A stretch of DNA of 64,000 bases from Trichobilharzia szidati (GCA_944472155.2 OX235273.1:82206793-82270792), one strand, 5' to 3'. Shown: positions 46,741-59,470, numbered from the stretch's first letter. Program-made: numbers and translations. The notes: generated by a model not told the origin, from the sequence alone.

Positions 46741-47250
46741 TTATTATTATTATTGTTCCCTTGGGTTCCTAGTGGAACATAGGGCTTCAACTACACGTCT
46801 CCACTTGTTTCTGTCTTCTGCTGTACTTTTCACCTGCATCCATGTTATTTCATACTGTTTCAGCTCCTCTTCACACGATCTCCTCTATGTCACCTTTGGA
46901 CGTCCCACTCACAGCTTCCCTTTCGGCTTCCACTCGAGCATTGGCCTGACGAGCGATGTCACCCAACGGCCTCCTCAGCGAGTGTCCAATCCATCTCCAC
47001 TTTCTCATGCATATTTGTTGAGCGATTGGTTCCTGTTTTGTTTGTTCCCATAATTTCTTGTTGGTGATTCTTTCCGGCCATCTGATCTTCAGTATGGAGC
47101 AAAGACAGTTGTTGATAAAGGTCTGCGACAGGCTGTTGGAAATATTCTTTGTGACCCGCCAAGTTTCTGATCCGTATAGAAGAACTGACTTGACGTTTGT
47201 ATTGGAAATCCGAATTTTCAATACGTTATGAAGTGGAAATTTACTCATTC
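46741..47250 (-). mobile_element. RTE-like LINE, 3' end fragment
   Basis: Reverse strand encodes the pol C-terminus ([50 protein letters not shown]), then the tail with GAAGCCCTATGTTCCACT at 46760-46790 and an (AAT)n end. 5'-truncated. Confidence 0.8.
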
Positions 47251-47344
47251 GTGGTTATCGTTTAACTTTGAGATAGTCCTTGCTGGGGTTTCCACACTGA
47301 ATAGAAAATAATTTACTAGGATAAGATAGTTATCATTATATGTT

Positions 47345-47600
47345 ACTACTATTATTATATTGGGTTCCGAATGGAGCATTAATAGGACTTCAACATCACA
47401 TCTTCATTTCATCCTGTTCTGTGCAGTCTATTTTTAGCTCGCTGAACGATTACGCATAAGCCTTCATCACTTCCTCACCTGATCTCCTGCATGTCACCTT
47501 CGAACCACAGCTCAACTCGCCGTTTACCATTCGAGTTCCACTTAGGGGTTAACCTGGCTGGCGGTGTTATTCAGCGGTCTTCTCTTTATTATCATAGCTC
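47345..47600 (-). mobile_element. Diverged RTE-like LINE tail
   Basis: A second, older tail adjacent to the previous one, recognised from GGGTTCCGAATGGAGCA and GATCTCCTGCATGTCACC on the + strand. Confidence 0.45.
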
Positions 47601-47892
47601 ACTACATTGTCAGAAATTCTGTTGCTGATATTGTTGTATTACTAGATTTAAAGGATACTAGAGGTTAACCAAGGTTTCTGCAGATATATTTCCTGCAATT
47701 CCTAAAATGGATGTTGTATTCGAATACCAAAGTACAATTACTAAAATATTTTTCTTATTTTGCTTATTTATATTCCATATAATATTGCGACATTGGTGCA
47801 GGGGTTACTTTTTAAAAGCAAATAATCAAGTAAAAAGCAAACAAATAAATAACTGAAGTAAAAGAATAAAGTGATAGTTATATTTTTAATGT

Positions 47893-48145
47893 TCAAGTAT
47901 TGGTTTTGTATGATTGCATGGAGGATTTCATCATGAGCTGACATCAGTTAGAGAACCACTAGGAAACCTGGGAGTACTGGACAGCTGTTCCATCCTAGGT
48001 CGGGACTCTTCAGCAGTATGCCCCCACCGGGATTCGAACCCCGGACCTTCTGGTTACAAGGCGAGCTCGTAGACCATTGAGCCACTGGGACCCGATCCGA
48101 TGGTCCTTGAATTCTAACTTCTGCCAAATCACGACATAGCGCGAC
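47893..48145 (-). repeat. Smα-like SINE
   Basis: Reversed copy with GGGTCCCAGTGGC, B box GGGTTCGAATCCC and a ribozyme segment near 47968-48016. Core CTGAAGA is present but GAAA reads GGAA, so probably inactive. Confidence 0.7.
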
Positions 48146-48344
48146 CATTCCGCAATGTCTTCTTCGATGAGTTACTGCCTCATCTTCAACCTGCTGTACC
48201 CTACTGGTAACGGCTTCCCACTAGAACCCCAAGTTAACTGCCTGAATAGGGTAACATATGAGAAATGTAACACATTATTCAAAGTCATTAGAGAACAAAT
48301 AACTATTTGTCGCTTGTCGCGATTGACAGAAACATTTTTTATTC

Positions 48345-48560
48345 CTTTACGTTCCCAGTGTTTCAAGCTAGAGGCTTGAAGTTTCGGTAGCAGTGGTGGT
48401 TATTTTTAAGGGATGGGGTTGCTAGCCTCAAGGCCAACATTCCATCTTTACCAGTCTCATTAGTGGCTTGGCGAAGTAAAGGAGTGCGTCAACCGGGGAT
48501 CAAACCCCGGACCACATGCATGGTTGGCTAGCATTCTACAGCTGTGCCACCAACGCAATT
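48345..48560 (-). repeat. tRNA-derived SINE (type B)
   Basis: tRNA-like head at 48482-48558 (reverse strand) and a tail matching 35695-35840, including GTTGCTAGCCTCAAGGCC on the + strand. Confidence 0.7.
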
Positions 48561-48929
48561 TAGTTGCAAGTCTCTTATTAATCTTGATGACATTAGTCAG
48601 TAGATGTATATTAGTCTAGTAGTTGGTGTCATTAATCACGTGGTACTAAATGGACTGAGTGTCCATCTAATTGCAGGCTACCGAGGTCGATGGATACATA
48701 TGTATGTACAAATATTTCTTAAATCGTTCTTAATACTTATTTTTCGTTCAGTTGTGATTTTCCTGTTGGTTGATTGGATCGAAATACTCGGTGTCTGTTG
48801 CTATTAAGTTGTGTGTAGAGATGTAATTACACAATGAACTTAATGATGTGTAACAGTGGAATGAAGGAGGCACATTTTGTCCTAACAGATAATAAATGAT
48901 ACCTGTTGCATGAGAGCTAGGTCTTGTGT

Positions 48930-49090
48930 ACTAAGTGGCCTAGTGGATAACACTTTGGCGTTTGACTGGATGTATACTGGGTTCGAGTCTCAGTAGAGAT
49001 GCCATCACTCACTAAGGGATGCAATTATATCCAGATGACGAGTCCTAAATGGGATGAAATGCGCATCGTGGTATCCACTTCTAGTCACCA
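48930..49090 (+). repeat. Third tRNA-like repeat
   Basis: A-box-like AGTGGCCTAGTGGATAAC and B box GGGTTCGAGTCTC 42 bases later; the downstream part does not match types A or B. Single copy in this window. Confidence 0.45.
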
Positions 49091-49127
49091 TCCACCAAAT
49101 AACTTTACAATTACTTTCTGCAGTACC

Positions 49128-50010
49128 AACTTTGTGGGTGGTTTAAACTAGGTGGTTTTATATTGAGCTGTTGATGTTTTTCACTATACCTGTATTTAGA
49201 CACACCTGTAGGTGCTCCGTAGCATGACTTCGTTATATTTTCTACACGACCGGTTGAGATTCCTCAATCAGAAGATGAAGTACCTAGACTAGACATCTCT
49301 AATTGTGTCTACCAATTCAACTGCGGATGTGGAGCGAGTTATATTGGCCGTTGCTCTAGGAACTTGATTTTTCGTGCCCGCTCGGGAACATCTAACAGTG
49401 GGATTGCGTAAAAGTGTATTAAAAATTGTCAACAGTTGAAAATTAAACCACGTGGTTCAAACCACCCACAAAGCTATCACTGCAGAACACTTCTCCATCA
49501 TCTCTCTGCTACCAAATAAATTCCCAAAAGCATCCAGGTACCGATGACTTCAAACACAACAGAGGCTATTGCAATCTATCTAAAACAACCTGTGCTCTGT
49601 GTGCAGAAGAAACAGGTCCAATCAATACTACTGACCTCACCTTCTGTGGAGCCAATAAATCTACGAATCCTGTAATATTACCATTCCTAATATGTCTGCT
49701 ATTCAATGTAGTGTTATGTTGATGCATATTATCACTCTGGCAGATGCTACTGAATCGCAATCTGTTCACATTATTGATTGATTCAATGTTATTTAAATAC
49801 TGTTGTTGTTGATAACACTAATTCTTTCATTGTTCTGGATGTATGACTGTAGAAGCTGATGAAGAGGGGGTTGTACAGAAGAGTATTCTTTGTTTAGTAG
49901 TCAGATTTTTGTAAATTGTACTTGGCATTTTTGATGCACCAAGATGTTATGCAAGCAAGAGAGACTAATCCTGCAGTGTTTACTGTATTTGAAGTGAATG
50001 GAGAAAAAGA
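49128..50010 (+). repeat. Penelope-like element relic, family P1, copy 2 (empty site)
   Basis: Broken GIY-YIG part (CVYQFNCGCGASYIGRCSRN at about 49300-49365) and C-terminal part (TTEAIAIYLKQPVLCVQKKQ). The GIY-YIG segment sits between inverted 15-20-base repeats (TTTGTGGGTGGTTTAAAC near 49130 and AACCACCCACAAAG near 49460). Confidence 0.65.
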
Positions 50011-50689
50011 GGATGTTGTTTTTTGTTGATTAAAAATGTTCAAATTCCTGATTATAGTAAGCATCATATACTCGTTGATCAGGTTTTTCCAAACCTTTAG
50101 ATTTGAACTTAATTTGAATATCTAAACATTATACTTTAGTGTGCTAGAAATCTGTTTTTCTATCGTTTGCTTGGCATATAGGTCACTAATTAAGAGTTTT
50201 ACAATTTCTGAACACTTTGTTTGGTGATAGGTAGTTTAAAGCACCAGAGTGGGAGGCATTTAAATAGACTTTTCGACAAGATGGATAATTAATTGTAGTG
50301 TATTTAATTAATTTTTCAATTTAGTAGAAAAAGAGTCTGATCACTATTCATATAACTTTTATTGGGAAAATGACACCTAAAAAGATGAGAGAACTAGCGT
50401 GATTTACGAAACTATGTTAGATTTCTATAAAAGTGGACAGATTTTTGAAGGCATAAATGTCTTCTAGCAGTCACTGTTATTACACAACTTGGAACATGTC
50501 TTGTATAAAAAAGAGTGTATTCATTCAAACTGGGTTTATTGAAAACAAGATATGCCAGTGAGGAATACAAGACGTCTGGAAGTGAGGTGAGGTTAATACT
50601 TGAAGGTATAATCAGCCTCCCTGATATCAGAAATGGATGTTTTAGACGCGGAGGTCTTTGTAGTAATCGGATTGTGTAACCTTAGTTTT

Positions 50690-51010
50690 ACGAGTGTGAC
50701 CACGGATTGATATCAGTTAGAGAACCATTGAAAACCGACCGATGACATTGGTTGGTGGTTGCGCTAAATCACGAATTGGTAGAAGTTAGAATTCATGGAC
50801 TAGCCATTGAATCGGGTCCCAGTGGCCAAATGGTTTACGAGATTGCTTGCCTTGTAACCGGAAGGTCCTGGGTTCGAACCCTCCTACGGCGGATGCGTAC
50901 TGCCGATGATTCCCAAACTAGGGCGAAACAGATGTCCAGTACTCTCTGACTTTCAGCGGTTCGCTAACTGATATCAGTCCGTGGTCAAACTCATAAAAAC
51001 AAAACTAATT
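50690..51010 (+). repeat. Smα-like SINE with terminal inverted repeats
   Basis: Start (GACCACGGATTGATATCAGT) and end (ACTGATATCAGTCCGTGGTC) are near-perfect inverted repeats. In between lie GGGTCCCAGTGGC, B box GGGTTCGAACCC, and a ribozyme segment with CCGATGA (one core change). Confidence 0.7.
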
Positions 51011-51184
51011 CTTAAAAACTAACTCTTGAAAATTGTTTAACTTTTTTAGAATATTGTATTGAATCATTTATTAAATTTCTTTTGGAGATTAAGTCAATAA
51101 TTAGCAGAACATTGGGCAAAATTCTGCAAAACATTTCATTTGTATGTATTCACTACACATGACTCAAGTTATTTAGATGCCGAC

Positions 51185-52530
51185 AATAAATAACACCTGA
51201 TATGGTTTAAACATCATCCTGGAGAGAATCAAACATGCCTTGGATCAAAAACTTCGACCGGAACAGGCTGGATTCAGGAGAAACAAGTCATGTATTGATC
51301 AGATCGCCACATTACGAATCATCATTGAACAAAGCTTGGAATGTCAGTCACCTCTCTACCTCACTCAACTTCATCGACTTTGAAAAGGCCTTCGACAGCG
51401 TCGATCGAGAGGTGATTTGGCAACTACTTCGCTACTACAGGGTGCCACCGACAATTATACATCTCATCCAACAGCTGTACGACAATGCTGCGTGCCAAGT
51501 AATCCACAACGGGAAACTTACGGAATCCTTCGAAGTGAGGACAGGAGCATGACAAGCTGGCTGCCTACTATCGCCAATGATTTTCCTGATAGCAGTAGAT
51601 TGGATAATGCGACAAACAACGGGCAATGAGGAAACAAGCATAAAATGGATTCACACAAAAAACTTGGAGGATCTGGACTTCGGTGATGATATATGTCTGA
51701 TTTCCTACAAACTGGAAGATATGCAAGCGAAAAGCAACAAGTTGGCAGAAGAAGCATACAGAAAAGATAGGACTTCAGATTAGCATAGAGAAAACAGAGG
51801 TGATGAAGATTCCTGGGCAACACCACCCACAGCAACAACAACAACAGACACTAACCAGCATAAATGGGAGAAATCTAAAAGAAGCCACCCCCTTTACCTA
51901 TCTGGGAAGCATCGTTTCAACTACAGGCGCACGGAACTGACGAAGATATCAAAGCGAGGATCAGGAAAGCGAGACAAACTTTCATTACTTTCAAGTCTCT
52001 GTGGAGATCAACAGCACTCAGCATCAAAAATAAGATCCGGATTTTCAACTCCAATGTGAAGTCAGTCAGTGCTACTATACGGATCAGAGACTTGGCGCCA
52101 CGCCGCGTCACGAAGAGAATCTCAAGCAAACTACAGACCTTCATTAATAGTTGTCTTCGCTCAATACTCAAGATCAGATGGCCGGCCAGAAAAGATCAGC
52201 AACAGCGAGGGATCTCTGGCAATGAGCGAAACAACCCAGCAGGAACCGATTGTGGAACAAATAGGCAGGAAGGAATGGAAGTGGATTGGCCATACTCTGA
52301 GGAAACCATCAAGCGACATCACTAGACAAGCCCTTGAGTGGGACCCGGAAGGGGAGTGACGAGTTGGTCGTCAGTACAAGGGTGACTTGTAGGAGGTCAT
52401 GTGAAGAGGAGATGAAAACGTGTGGGCAGACTTGGAGCCAGGTGAAAACTTTGGCAGAGAACCAAACTCAATGGAGACGCACGGCTTAAGCCCTATGTTC
52501 CTGTAGGAATTAAAGGAAACAATTATAATA
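51185..52530 (+). pseudogene. RTE-like LINE with RT domain (broken, 5'-truncated)
   Basis: RT motifs in changing frames: FIDFEKAFDSVDREVIW (51366), QAGCLLSPMIFLIAVDWIMR, FGDDICL at about 51680 (catalytic motif usually FADD or YADD), [38 protein letters not shown]. The tail CCCTATGTTCCTGTAGG with (AAT)n ends it. Multiple stops and shifts: not functional. Confidence 0.82.
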
Positions 52531-52968
52531 ATAATGATTTAAACAGGGTAAGAGCAAATCATTCACTGAATCTTAAATGGATGTGACACAGTTTTACAAC
52601 ATCATAAGGGGTGATTAAGTTCTTCCTGAAAGAGGTCTACCAGTACAAATGTAGACACTAGGTTCGCTTGCATCACACTAGATTTCCATTTATAAGATAC
52701 ACTTCCGACTTTAGGATGTTCTCATCCAGTTCCGTCTATAATTTTTTGTTGTTTCTTTATTTCATTTAATAGTGATTTGTTCATGATTTAGTAGTCATCG
52801 TTTTGAATAAGTAAACAATTTACATGTGATATTCAGTAAACCCCAATTCATTATTTTCAGTGTCTAAATACTAATTATCAATACTGAGTTACAGTCATGG
52901 CTTTTCTTTTACGCTCTGTGTTCCTTATTTTCTTCACTTGAAAAGATAGTAAACTTTCTTAATTCAGT

Positions 52969-53717
52969 ATGACATCCCATTTTATGTCTTTATTGAAATA
53001 CAAACGCCGTCTGATAAAGCAATTGGCTTACAGAGCAAGAGCAATCTGCTCGGATGAATGTCTTGATGAGGAACTTAATAATATTAAAGGGTTACTGAGT
53101 GAAAACGGTTATCCAGAAAAGTTTATTAATAAGAATATGAATCTAAAATCAAAGCAGCCCAAGGTACCAACAGTTCCTAAAAAGGCCTTATTTTTACAAA
53201 TCCAGTTCCTTAAGGGCAACATCAGCAAGATACCAACACAACACCTTAGAAATGCTGTAAAAAGAACATTCCCTGCTGCTGAGTTACACTGTGTCTACAA
53301 AACCACCCACCCGTATTTTGCGTTCGGGAGTAAAAGATAAACTGCCTAATTTTGCCTCTTCCATGTGTATCTAACAATTTAACTGCTCCTGTGGAGTGAG
53401 TCAGTTATAAAGGCCGTACAGTTAGGCGTGTTTCTCGTCGAGTTTTCGAACATCACCCTGTGTGGTTAAGTAAAAGACAAACAAAATCTATTCGTTGTGC
53501 TATTCTATCTCATCTTGTGGATACAGAACACAAGATTGATGTTAACCAGGCTTTCAGGGTTAATTACCGCATACCAACAAATCTCAATTTCGCCTTAAGA
53601 GTTCGACTACTAAATATTGCTGAGGCCGTTGTGATCCACATTAAGAAGCCTAATACATGTGTCCGAAAGAAGCTAGTTCAGACATTGTCCTCACCTTGGC
53701 CATCTAGGTTCGAATGA
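52969..53717 (+). pseudogene. Penelope-like element relic, family P2 (connector and GIY-YIG region)
   Basis: First frame, 52969-53340, matches the region after RT (SLLKYKRRLIKQLAYRARAI, LLSENGYPEKFINKNM). Then FNCSCGVS and GRTVRRVSRRVFEHHPVWL give a GIY-YIG-type endonuclease with its first motif damaged by an indel near 53405. The second frame, 53460-53717, ends IKKPNTCVRKKLVQTLSSPW. RT is absent. Distinct from P1 and P3. Confidence 0.75.
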
Positions 53718-53879
53718 TCCTCAATTCTTTGCAGAGATTTCCCTAATTTTGGTTGATATTCTGTTTGCTATTATATTATTATTATTATAATTATAATTTA
53801 AACATCTTTAATGAACTGTAATTTCATTGATCTTACTTTGCAAATCGATATTATTTAAAAATCACTAATATTGTTATTG

Positions 53880-54610
53880 ACTACTATTCTAGAATATTTC
53901 ATGTGTGACATCCGACTGTCAACCAAGGGACGTGTATACTGCTCATCAGTTCGCTCCGTCCTTCTCTATGGCGGTGAGACGTGGCCATTGAGAGCGGAAG
54001 ACATGAAGAGATTGTCTGTTTTTGACCACAGATGTTTACGATCTCTTTCTCGCGTTAGGTGGTATAATAAGGTAAGTAATGTTGACGTTAGGCGTAGAGT
54101 GTTGGGCAAAGAGGGAAAATCAATCGAAGAGGCTATGAAGTTACATAGATTGAGATGGTTAGGTCACGTGCTGCGCATGCCTGACCATTGTCTCCCACGA
54201 CGGGCATTACTAGCTGATATAGGTGCAGGTTGGAAAAGAGTAAGTGGTGGCCAAACAAAAACATGGCCTCATCAATCCATGAAATCCTTGACAGTTAAAC
54301 TGGGTCAGGTAGGGAGATGCAGACTTCCAGGTTGGGGCCCACCCTCGGGACTCTAAGAATCAATGGCTGGAGACAATAGGTAACATGGCTCAAAATCGTT
54401 GTCAATGGCGCAGATGTATTCAGTCTCTTTAACCTTCATATTCCTTTCTACCATTACTCATTCTGTTTCACTCTTATACTTATCTAAATTCTATTGATTC
54501 TCTTCTCTCCTTTTCCTGTCTACCTTTGTGTGCTATTTGGAACGTGGCAACTGGAACTGCTGCACTTCGGTGCCAAGTTCTATGTTGAATCCAGCAGCAG
54601 CAGCAGCAGT
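53880..54610 (+). pseudogene. Second type of LINE 3' end
   Basis: SVRSVLLYGGETWPLRAEDM, CLRSLSRVRWYNKVSNVDVR and [20 protein letters not shown] are the C-terminal part of a non-LTR pol different from the family above. The untranslated tail contains CAACTGGAACTGCTGCA and ends with a (CAG)n run at about 54590. Confidence 0.75.
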
Positions 54611-54789
54611 ATGAACATATAAATAATTGTAGAGCCAGAAGAGGAAATTATTGTAAAGGATATTCTTCTTTGCTCAATTATTTTGTTTTTATAGACGTCT
54701 GAATGAATATTTTCGCTATATTGAAACTATCATATTTATTATTAGTCATCCTGTAATCTCTAGAACTATTTTCACTTTGTTCTGAATTA

Positions 54790-54960
54790 CTATCTAAGAC
54801 TCTCGCCGATCATGCACATGGTCCGGGGTTCGATCCCCTGCCGACGCACACCTGATATCAATTAGTCGGCCTGCAAAATTTGGGCTACCGATATCACATG
54901 CTGAAAATTCAATACTTGTACCAAAAATACGGTGTGGAATCAAGCTATATTCAGAACAAA
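54790..54960 (+). repeat. tRNA-derived SINE (type B2)
   Basis: Truncated head with perfect B box GGTTCGATCCC and tail GGCCTGCAAAATTTGGGC, matching reversed 38810-38985. Confidence 0.7.
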
Positions 54961-55339
54961 ACAAACATAATTTCACCGTACTATTTATCTCATTATAATA
55001 AAAATGTGACATTTTACAACCACAAAAAACGATGTGTTCAGAAAATATATTTCTTTATTGATGAATAAACTTTGGCGCCTGGGTCATTTGTTAAGATATT
55101 TCAAATGGCTTATGTTGTACGATGTAGGATCCTAGTCTAAGAGAAGTCTATAAACCTCTTTCAACTTCCAATCCCGTAACTTAAGGATATAAGGCAAAGG
55201 ATGGTATAGCCTACAAATGTATAACGTATTTTTCTGGTTGTGAAGTAGGCCGTTAAAATCGCATCTGAAATTATTCACTATTATTGACAGTTAGTATTTA
55301 TAGACTTCACAACTTCATAATACTAATAAATCTGTTAAT

Positions 55340-55575
55340 TCAAGTGTCGTGAATTGGCAGAAGTTAGAACTCATGGGCCGTTGGATCGGGTCCCAGTGGC
55401 TTAATGGTCTACCATCTAGCTCGCCTTGTAACCAGAAGGTCCTGGGTTCGAACCCCTTACGGTGGGTGCGTACTGAAGAACAGTTCCAAACTAGGAAAAA
55501 ACAGCTGTGCAGTACTCCCAGGTTTTCCGCTGGTTCTCTAACCAATGTCAGCTCATGATGAAATCCTGTAACAAA
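55340..55575 (+). repeat. Smα-like SINE
   Basis: GGGTCCCAGTGGC, B box GGGTTCGAACCCC, ribozyme segment degraded (missing part of CTGAAGA, A-run in place of GGACGAAA), tail CCAATGTCAGCTCATGATG. Confidence 0.7.
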
Positions 55576-56464
55576 TCTGTTAATTGATATATTTATACGC
55601 GTAGCACCGAGTACTGCGTTTATTCAAATCGATTAGTAAGTTGTTCAAAAATGTGTTGACATCTCGCTTAGGTTAATTCAAATAGTCTCATACAGGGTGT
55701 AAACTGACTGTACTGATATAAACCGCTGAGGTGCACGACAGTAAATATAATGAATATTCATAATTCTCACGTTATAAAAACTCATTTAAAGAATCTGTGC
55801 CTTAGTTTAATAATACTCTCTCATACACGGGAATAATGCATTCAGTGAAAAGTTTTTGCATATCATTGAAAATCTTTGAACCAAATGAAAGTACATACTA
55901 GTTTTATAAGTATGTATGTATATAAAGTTGTTATTTAGATTAAAAGAAACTTGAAATCTAAAAGTTCAAGTAGACAGTTGCTTAAACTTCAAGACACACG
56001 AGTATCGAATAATTATTATTTCTATTAAAAATAAAAATAAATTAACCATAAAATGACCGAATTAGAAATCTTGATATGATACATCTGATTATCATAAAAA
56101 AGGTAACCGTTATTAACAATTCAGGTTATTCGAAAAGAAACAGTTGTGCAGGTTTCATTCATCACAGGATTTAGTTCATTCGGTATTCACTGTGAGAAAT
56201 ACTCTCTTATTGTAAGATAATATCACTTGATAAAAACATTGTACACACTGAATAACTGCTAACTGCCAGACAGTCTATCCAACCGTGATCAGTATTTCGT
56301 ATTACTACTGAAGAATGGTAGTATTAAGAAACTTGTTAGAAATCTATGAATGTTTGCTGATGAAGCTGAGAAATGTTTGTTCTTTTAAAAATTTGAGTGT
56401 AACATTAAAAATATTTCAGTAGAAATACACTATAGAAGGTAGAAAATTAATTAGAACACCAAGG

Positions 56465-56662
56465 GTCTGTGCTTGTAAGCTTTTGAGTGTAAACTGTTTC
56501 CTGGGTTCGAATCCAGGTGGGTGCGTACTGCTGAAGAGTCCCAAACTAGGACGAAACAGCTGTCCAGTACTCCCAGGTTTTCCAATAGTTCTCTAACTGA
56601 TGTCAGCTCATGATGAAAATCCTGTAACCAATCAAATCCCTACAAACCAACACTTGAATGTT
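56465..56662 (+). repeat. Smα-like SINE with complete hammerhead core
   Basis: 5'-shortened tRNA-like head with GGGTTCGAATCC, then a consensus hammerhead (separate entry), then the tail TCTAACTGATGTCAGCTCAT and TCAAATCCCTACAAACC. Confidence 0.75.
56521..56573 (+). ncRNA. Hammerhead ribozyme motif (Smα type)
   Basis: All core positions fit: CTGAAGA 56531-56537 (consensus CUGANGA), stem II GTCC/GGAC (56538-56541 with 56549-56552), GAAA 56553-56556, and cleavage triplet GTC ending at 56564. Stem I pairs GTACTG (56525-56530) with CAGTAC (56565-56570). Stem III is the very short palindrome ACAGCTGT, as known for Smα ribozymes, which may work best as dimers. Of the copies in this window, this is the only one I find with no core change. 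Confidence 0.78.
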
Positions 56663-58425
56663 TCAATATAGTCTACTGTCGGTTTTTGAAGCTGTTAACT
56701 CACTAACTATCAAAAGATAGACAATTATGGTAAATATATAAAGCGTATGAGTTGAAGTACTGAACATTACTGTATTAAGTCGATGCCTTGTCTATTAATT
56801 TCTTATACTACAAATATATGGGAAAGACATCTAGGTAGTATATTGTCTATAGGATAAAATGATTGTTATTAACTGTTTATGTGAAATCTTGATTATAAAG
56901 ATCGACCTAATTTAATTAACAGATATATGTGTCCCTCAGATGTTTAAAGAAGCACATCTGTGATTTTATGTAATATTAATAACATACTAATAATAATGGC
57001 TTTGTAGTACAGAGTTTCCAGGGTGATTAATCCACTCCTTTTACAGAATCTTTGAGTGAAATAGTAATCTACAGTACATCGTTCGACAGAATGGTTTAAA
57101 CCCTCCATAGCATACCTGGTGGTACATTGAAAGTTATTCAGAAATGCAAGTGAGCACAGATTACTTATTCTTCAGGGATGTAATTACATTAGTTAAAATA
57201 AAGTGATTCCATATTAGATAAGTTTATTTTTAAATATCACTCAGTGATGCAATGTTAACAACTGGATGACGTTTCAACATATTAAGCTCTATGGAAAATT
57301 AGGTAGCCCGACGATTTAATCAACTTGCAGAATAACAGTGAATAGTACAAGATTGTATTTCATTTCTTGGGACAGCTCTCTGTCTTACTGAGATGTCTTT
57401 TACACCTCGGAAGTTGAATTACTTTTGACGAATCACTTTACAAAATCACAGTTTACTCTGAGGATAAATTTGAGACGACATTCAATCTTTTGAAATGCCT
57501 GCTTTGTTTCAAAAATTTAATTCATAGCTCAAAAGGTGCAGCAGTCAATTACTGAATACTAGAGGTGTGTGAAATGACTAGAAAATGGTTTCTAAAGACA
57601 AAAAGAATCAATGTAATTACTAGCAACGCAATGAGAGTAATAATTGGAAATTCGGTAAGGTGGAAACTGTTATTATTTGGGAAGTAAAGTGGTTGAGTGT
57701 CCACCTGACAGGTATGAAGATAAAAAGACTTAGGATAAAGCACAGAAGGGGGGCATTAGAGTAACGGTAGTGAATTACTTTCTGAGAGTAGAAGCTTGCA
57801 AGTAGGAAGGAGTTTGAAAACAAGCCTTTTCTCTACACTGGGGTCCGGTTTATGTTGATAAATCGTTAGTGGCTATTTCATACTCAAGTGTTGGAGTCCA
57901 GCACCTCTTGCATCATATGGGGTTGCCTTGTAGATAATATGGAAAGATAACTCTGATGGATTTGCGTCGAGTGATGTCATCAGGTTCTCAACAACTGAGC
58001 TTGTAACTGACTTATGTCACACCTCCCACTACTTAATAATAGGCTGCTACATGCTGTTTTTAATGTAAATACTACCTTACAGCCTTTTCAGATGACTTCA
58101 TCGATAAAGAAAGTTTTCTTTCCTGAATAATCCTCTATTTTTTTATAAGTAGAGTAGTTTCAATATGTGATCTGATGTCAAACAAGTAAAGGCTACAATA
58201 ATTCTTCAAAATAGTTTATTGCAATTGAGTTGTCTTACTGCTGGGAACATTTATTAGTACTTGCTGTTTTGTGCAATATTCTCTCAAGCATAAATTCTTC
58301 AAACATTTTATAGGTAAATTAAACCAAAAGAAAGGGAATATTATTTGATGAGTTTGAAATCATTTTCACCATTGCAGTAGTAAGGTATGAATTTAATCTT
58401 ACAAATATAAACGTCGTCAACCATC
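56663..58425. other. Gene-free stretch
   Basis: AT-rich, no recognisable protein, RNA or transposon. Short frames at 57549-57823 look random. Confidence 0.4.
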
Positions 58426-58429
58426 CATA

Positions 58430-58595
58430 AGCACCGGGATTCGATCCTCGGCGAACGCACTTCTCACCATCACTTGGTTGGCAGTAAGCAACAGACTAGC
58501 CACCCCACTCCATAAGAATAAAGCCATTGCTACGGAGACTTCACAGCTCAGAAAGCTTGAAGCCCTATGTTCCACTTGGAACGCAAGGGAATAAA
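58430..58595 (+). repeat. tRNA-derived SINE (type B), LINE-like tail
   Basis: End of the tRNA-like head (GGATTCGATCCTC) and a tail finishing GAAGCCCTATGTTCCACT then GGAACGCAAGGGAATAA, nearly the same as the LINE end at 61905-61940. Confidence 0.7.
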
Positions 58596-59470
58596 CTTTT
58601 TAAAAATTTATATAAGTAATTGCTTATTCCGTCGTAACCTAGTTAATATTTAACCTAGTTAATATTACTGAACTAACTTCAACTTGTTGAAGTGATTCAC
58701 AGTTGGAAACAAATTTAGATGGAAACAAAGAAGTTTATCTTTTCAAGATTGATAATATTGTACTTGTTATCAATTACATAATGAATTTCATCATTTTTTT
58801 CTTCGCCACTACTCATTCCAGCATCTTTCATAGTGAAATAGTGGAAGATGCTTCTTCTTTCAAATATTTCTGGAGTAAAGAGAAGATTAAGTTCACATTT
58901 TGAAAATGTTACTGAGCATATCATCTTCAGTGTAAGTGATCATTAGACTTTCATGATGTCTGGTTGGATACCAAATTATTGCAACGTTTGGTTGTAGTAA
59001 TATTCAAATGCTATTATAGGAGATTTCACCAAAATAAAGTATCGATAGTACATGTGGTTTGATTGATAATTCGAATGGATGTTCAATGGGAAACTGTACA
59101 CAGGGAGTATTCAGCGGTTGTCATGCGATGAGTGTTTATATTTTGAAAAGACTGTCACTTTTATCCCAAATAATGCTACACTTTTATTTCGACAACACAA
59201 TAAGATGTAGTCTATCTGAAACGTGTAGTGTATTGGCGCAACACATTTCGGACATTCTGATCACACATGTACTTGTCATACACAGTTTTTATATAATGCG
59301 AGAAGGCATGAATAATGACAATACAGGTCAGATTGTATACAGGTCAAGGTCACAAATAATGGGTAGGGAGACGCAAAAGGTGTGGGTAGGAAAGATAAAA
59401 GGAGAAAAAACAAGGCAAAGAAGGGGTTGAAAATATTATGAAGTAAATTGTTCCTTGGTTCTAAATTGGA

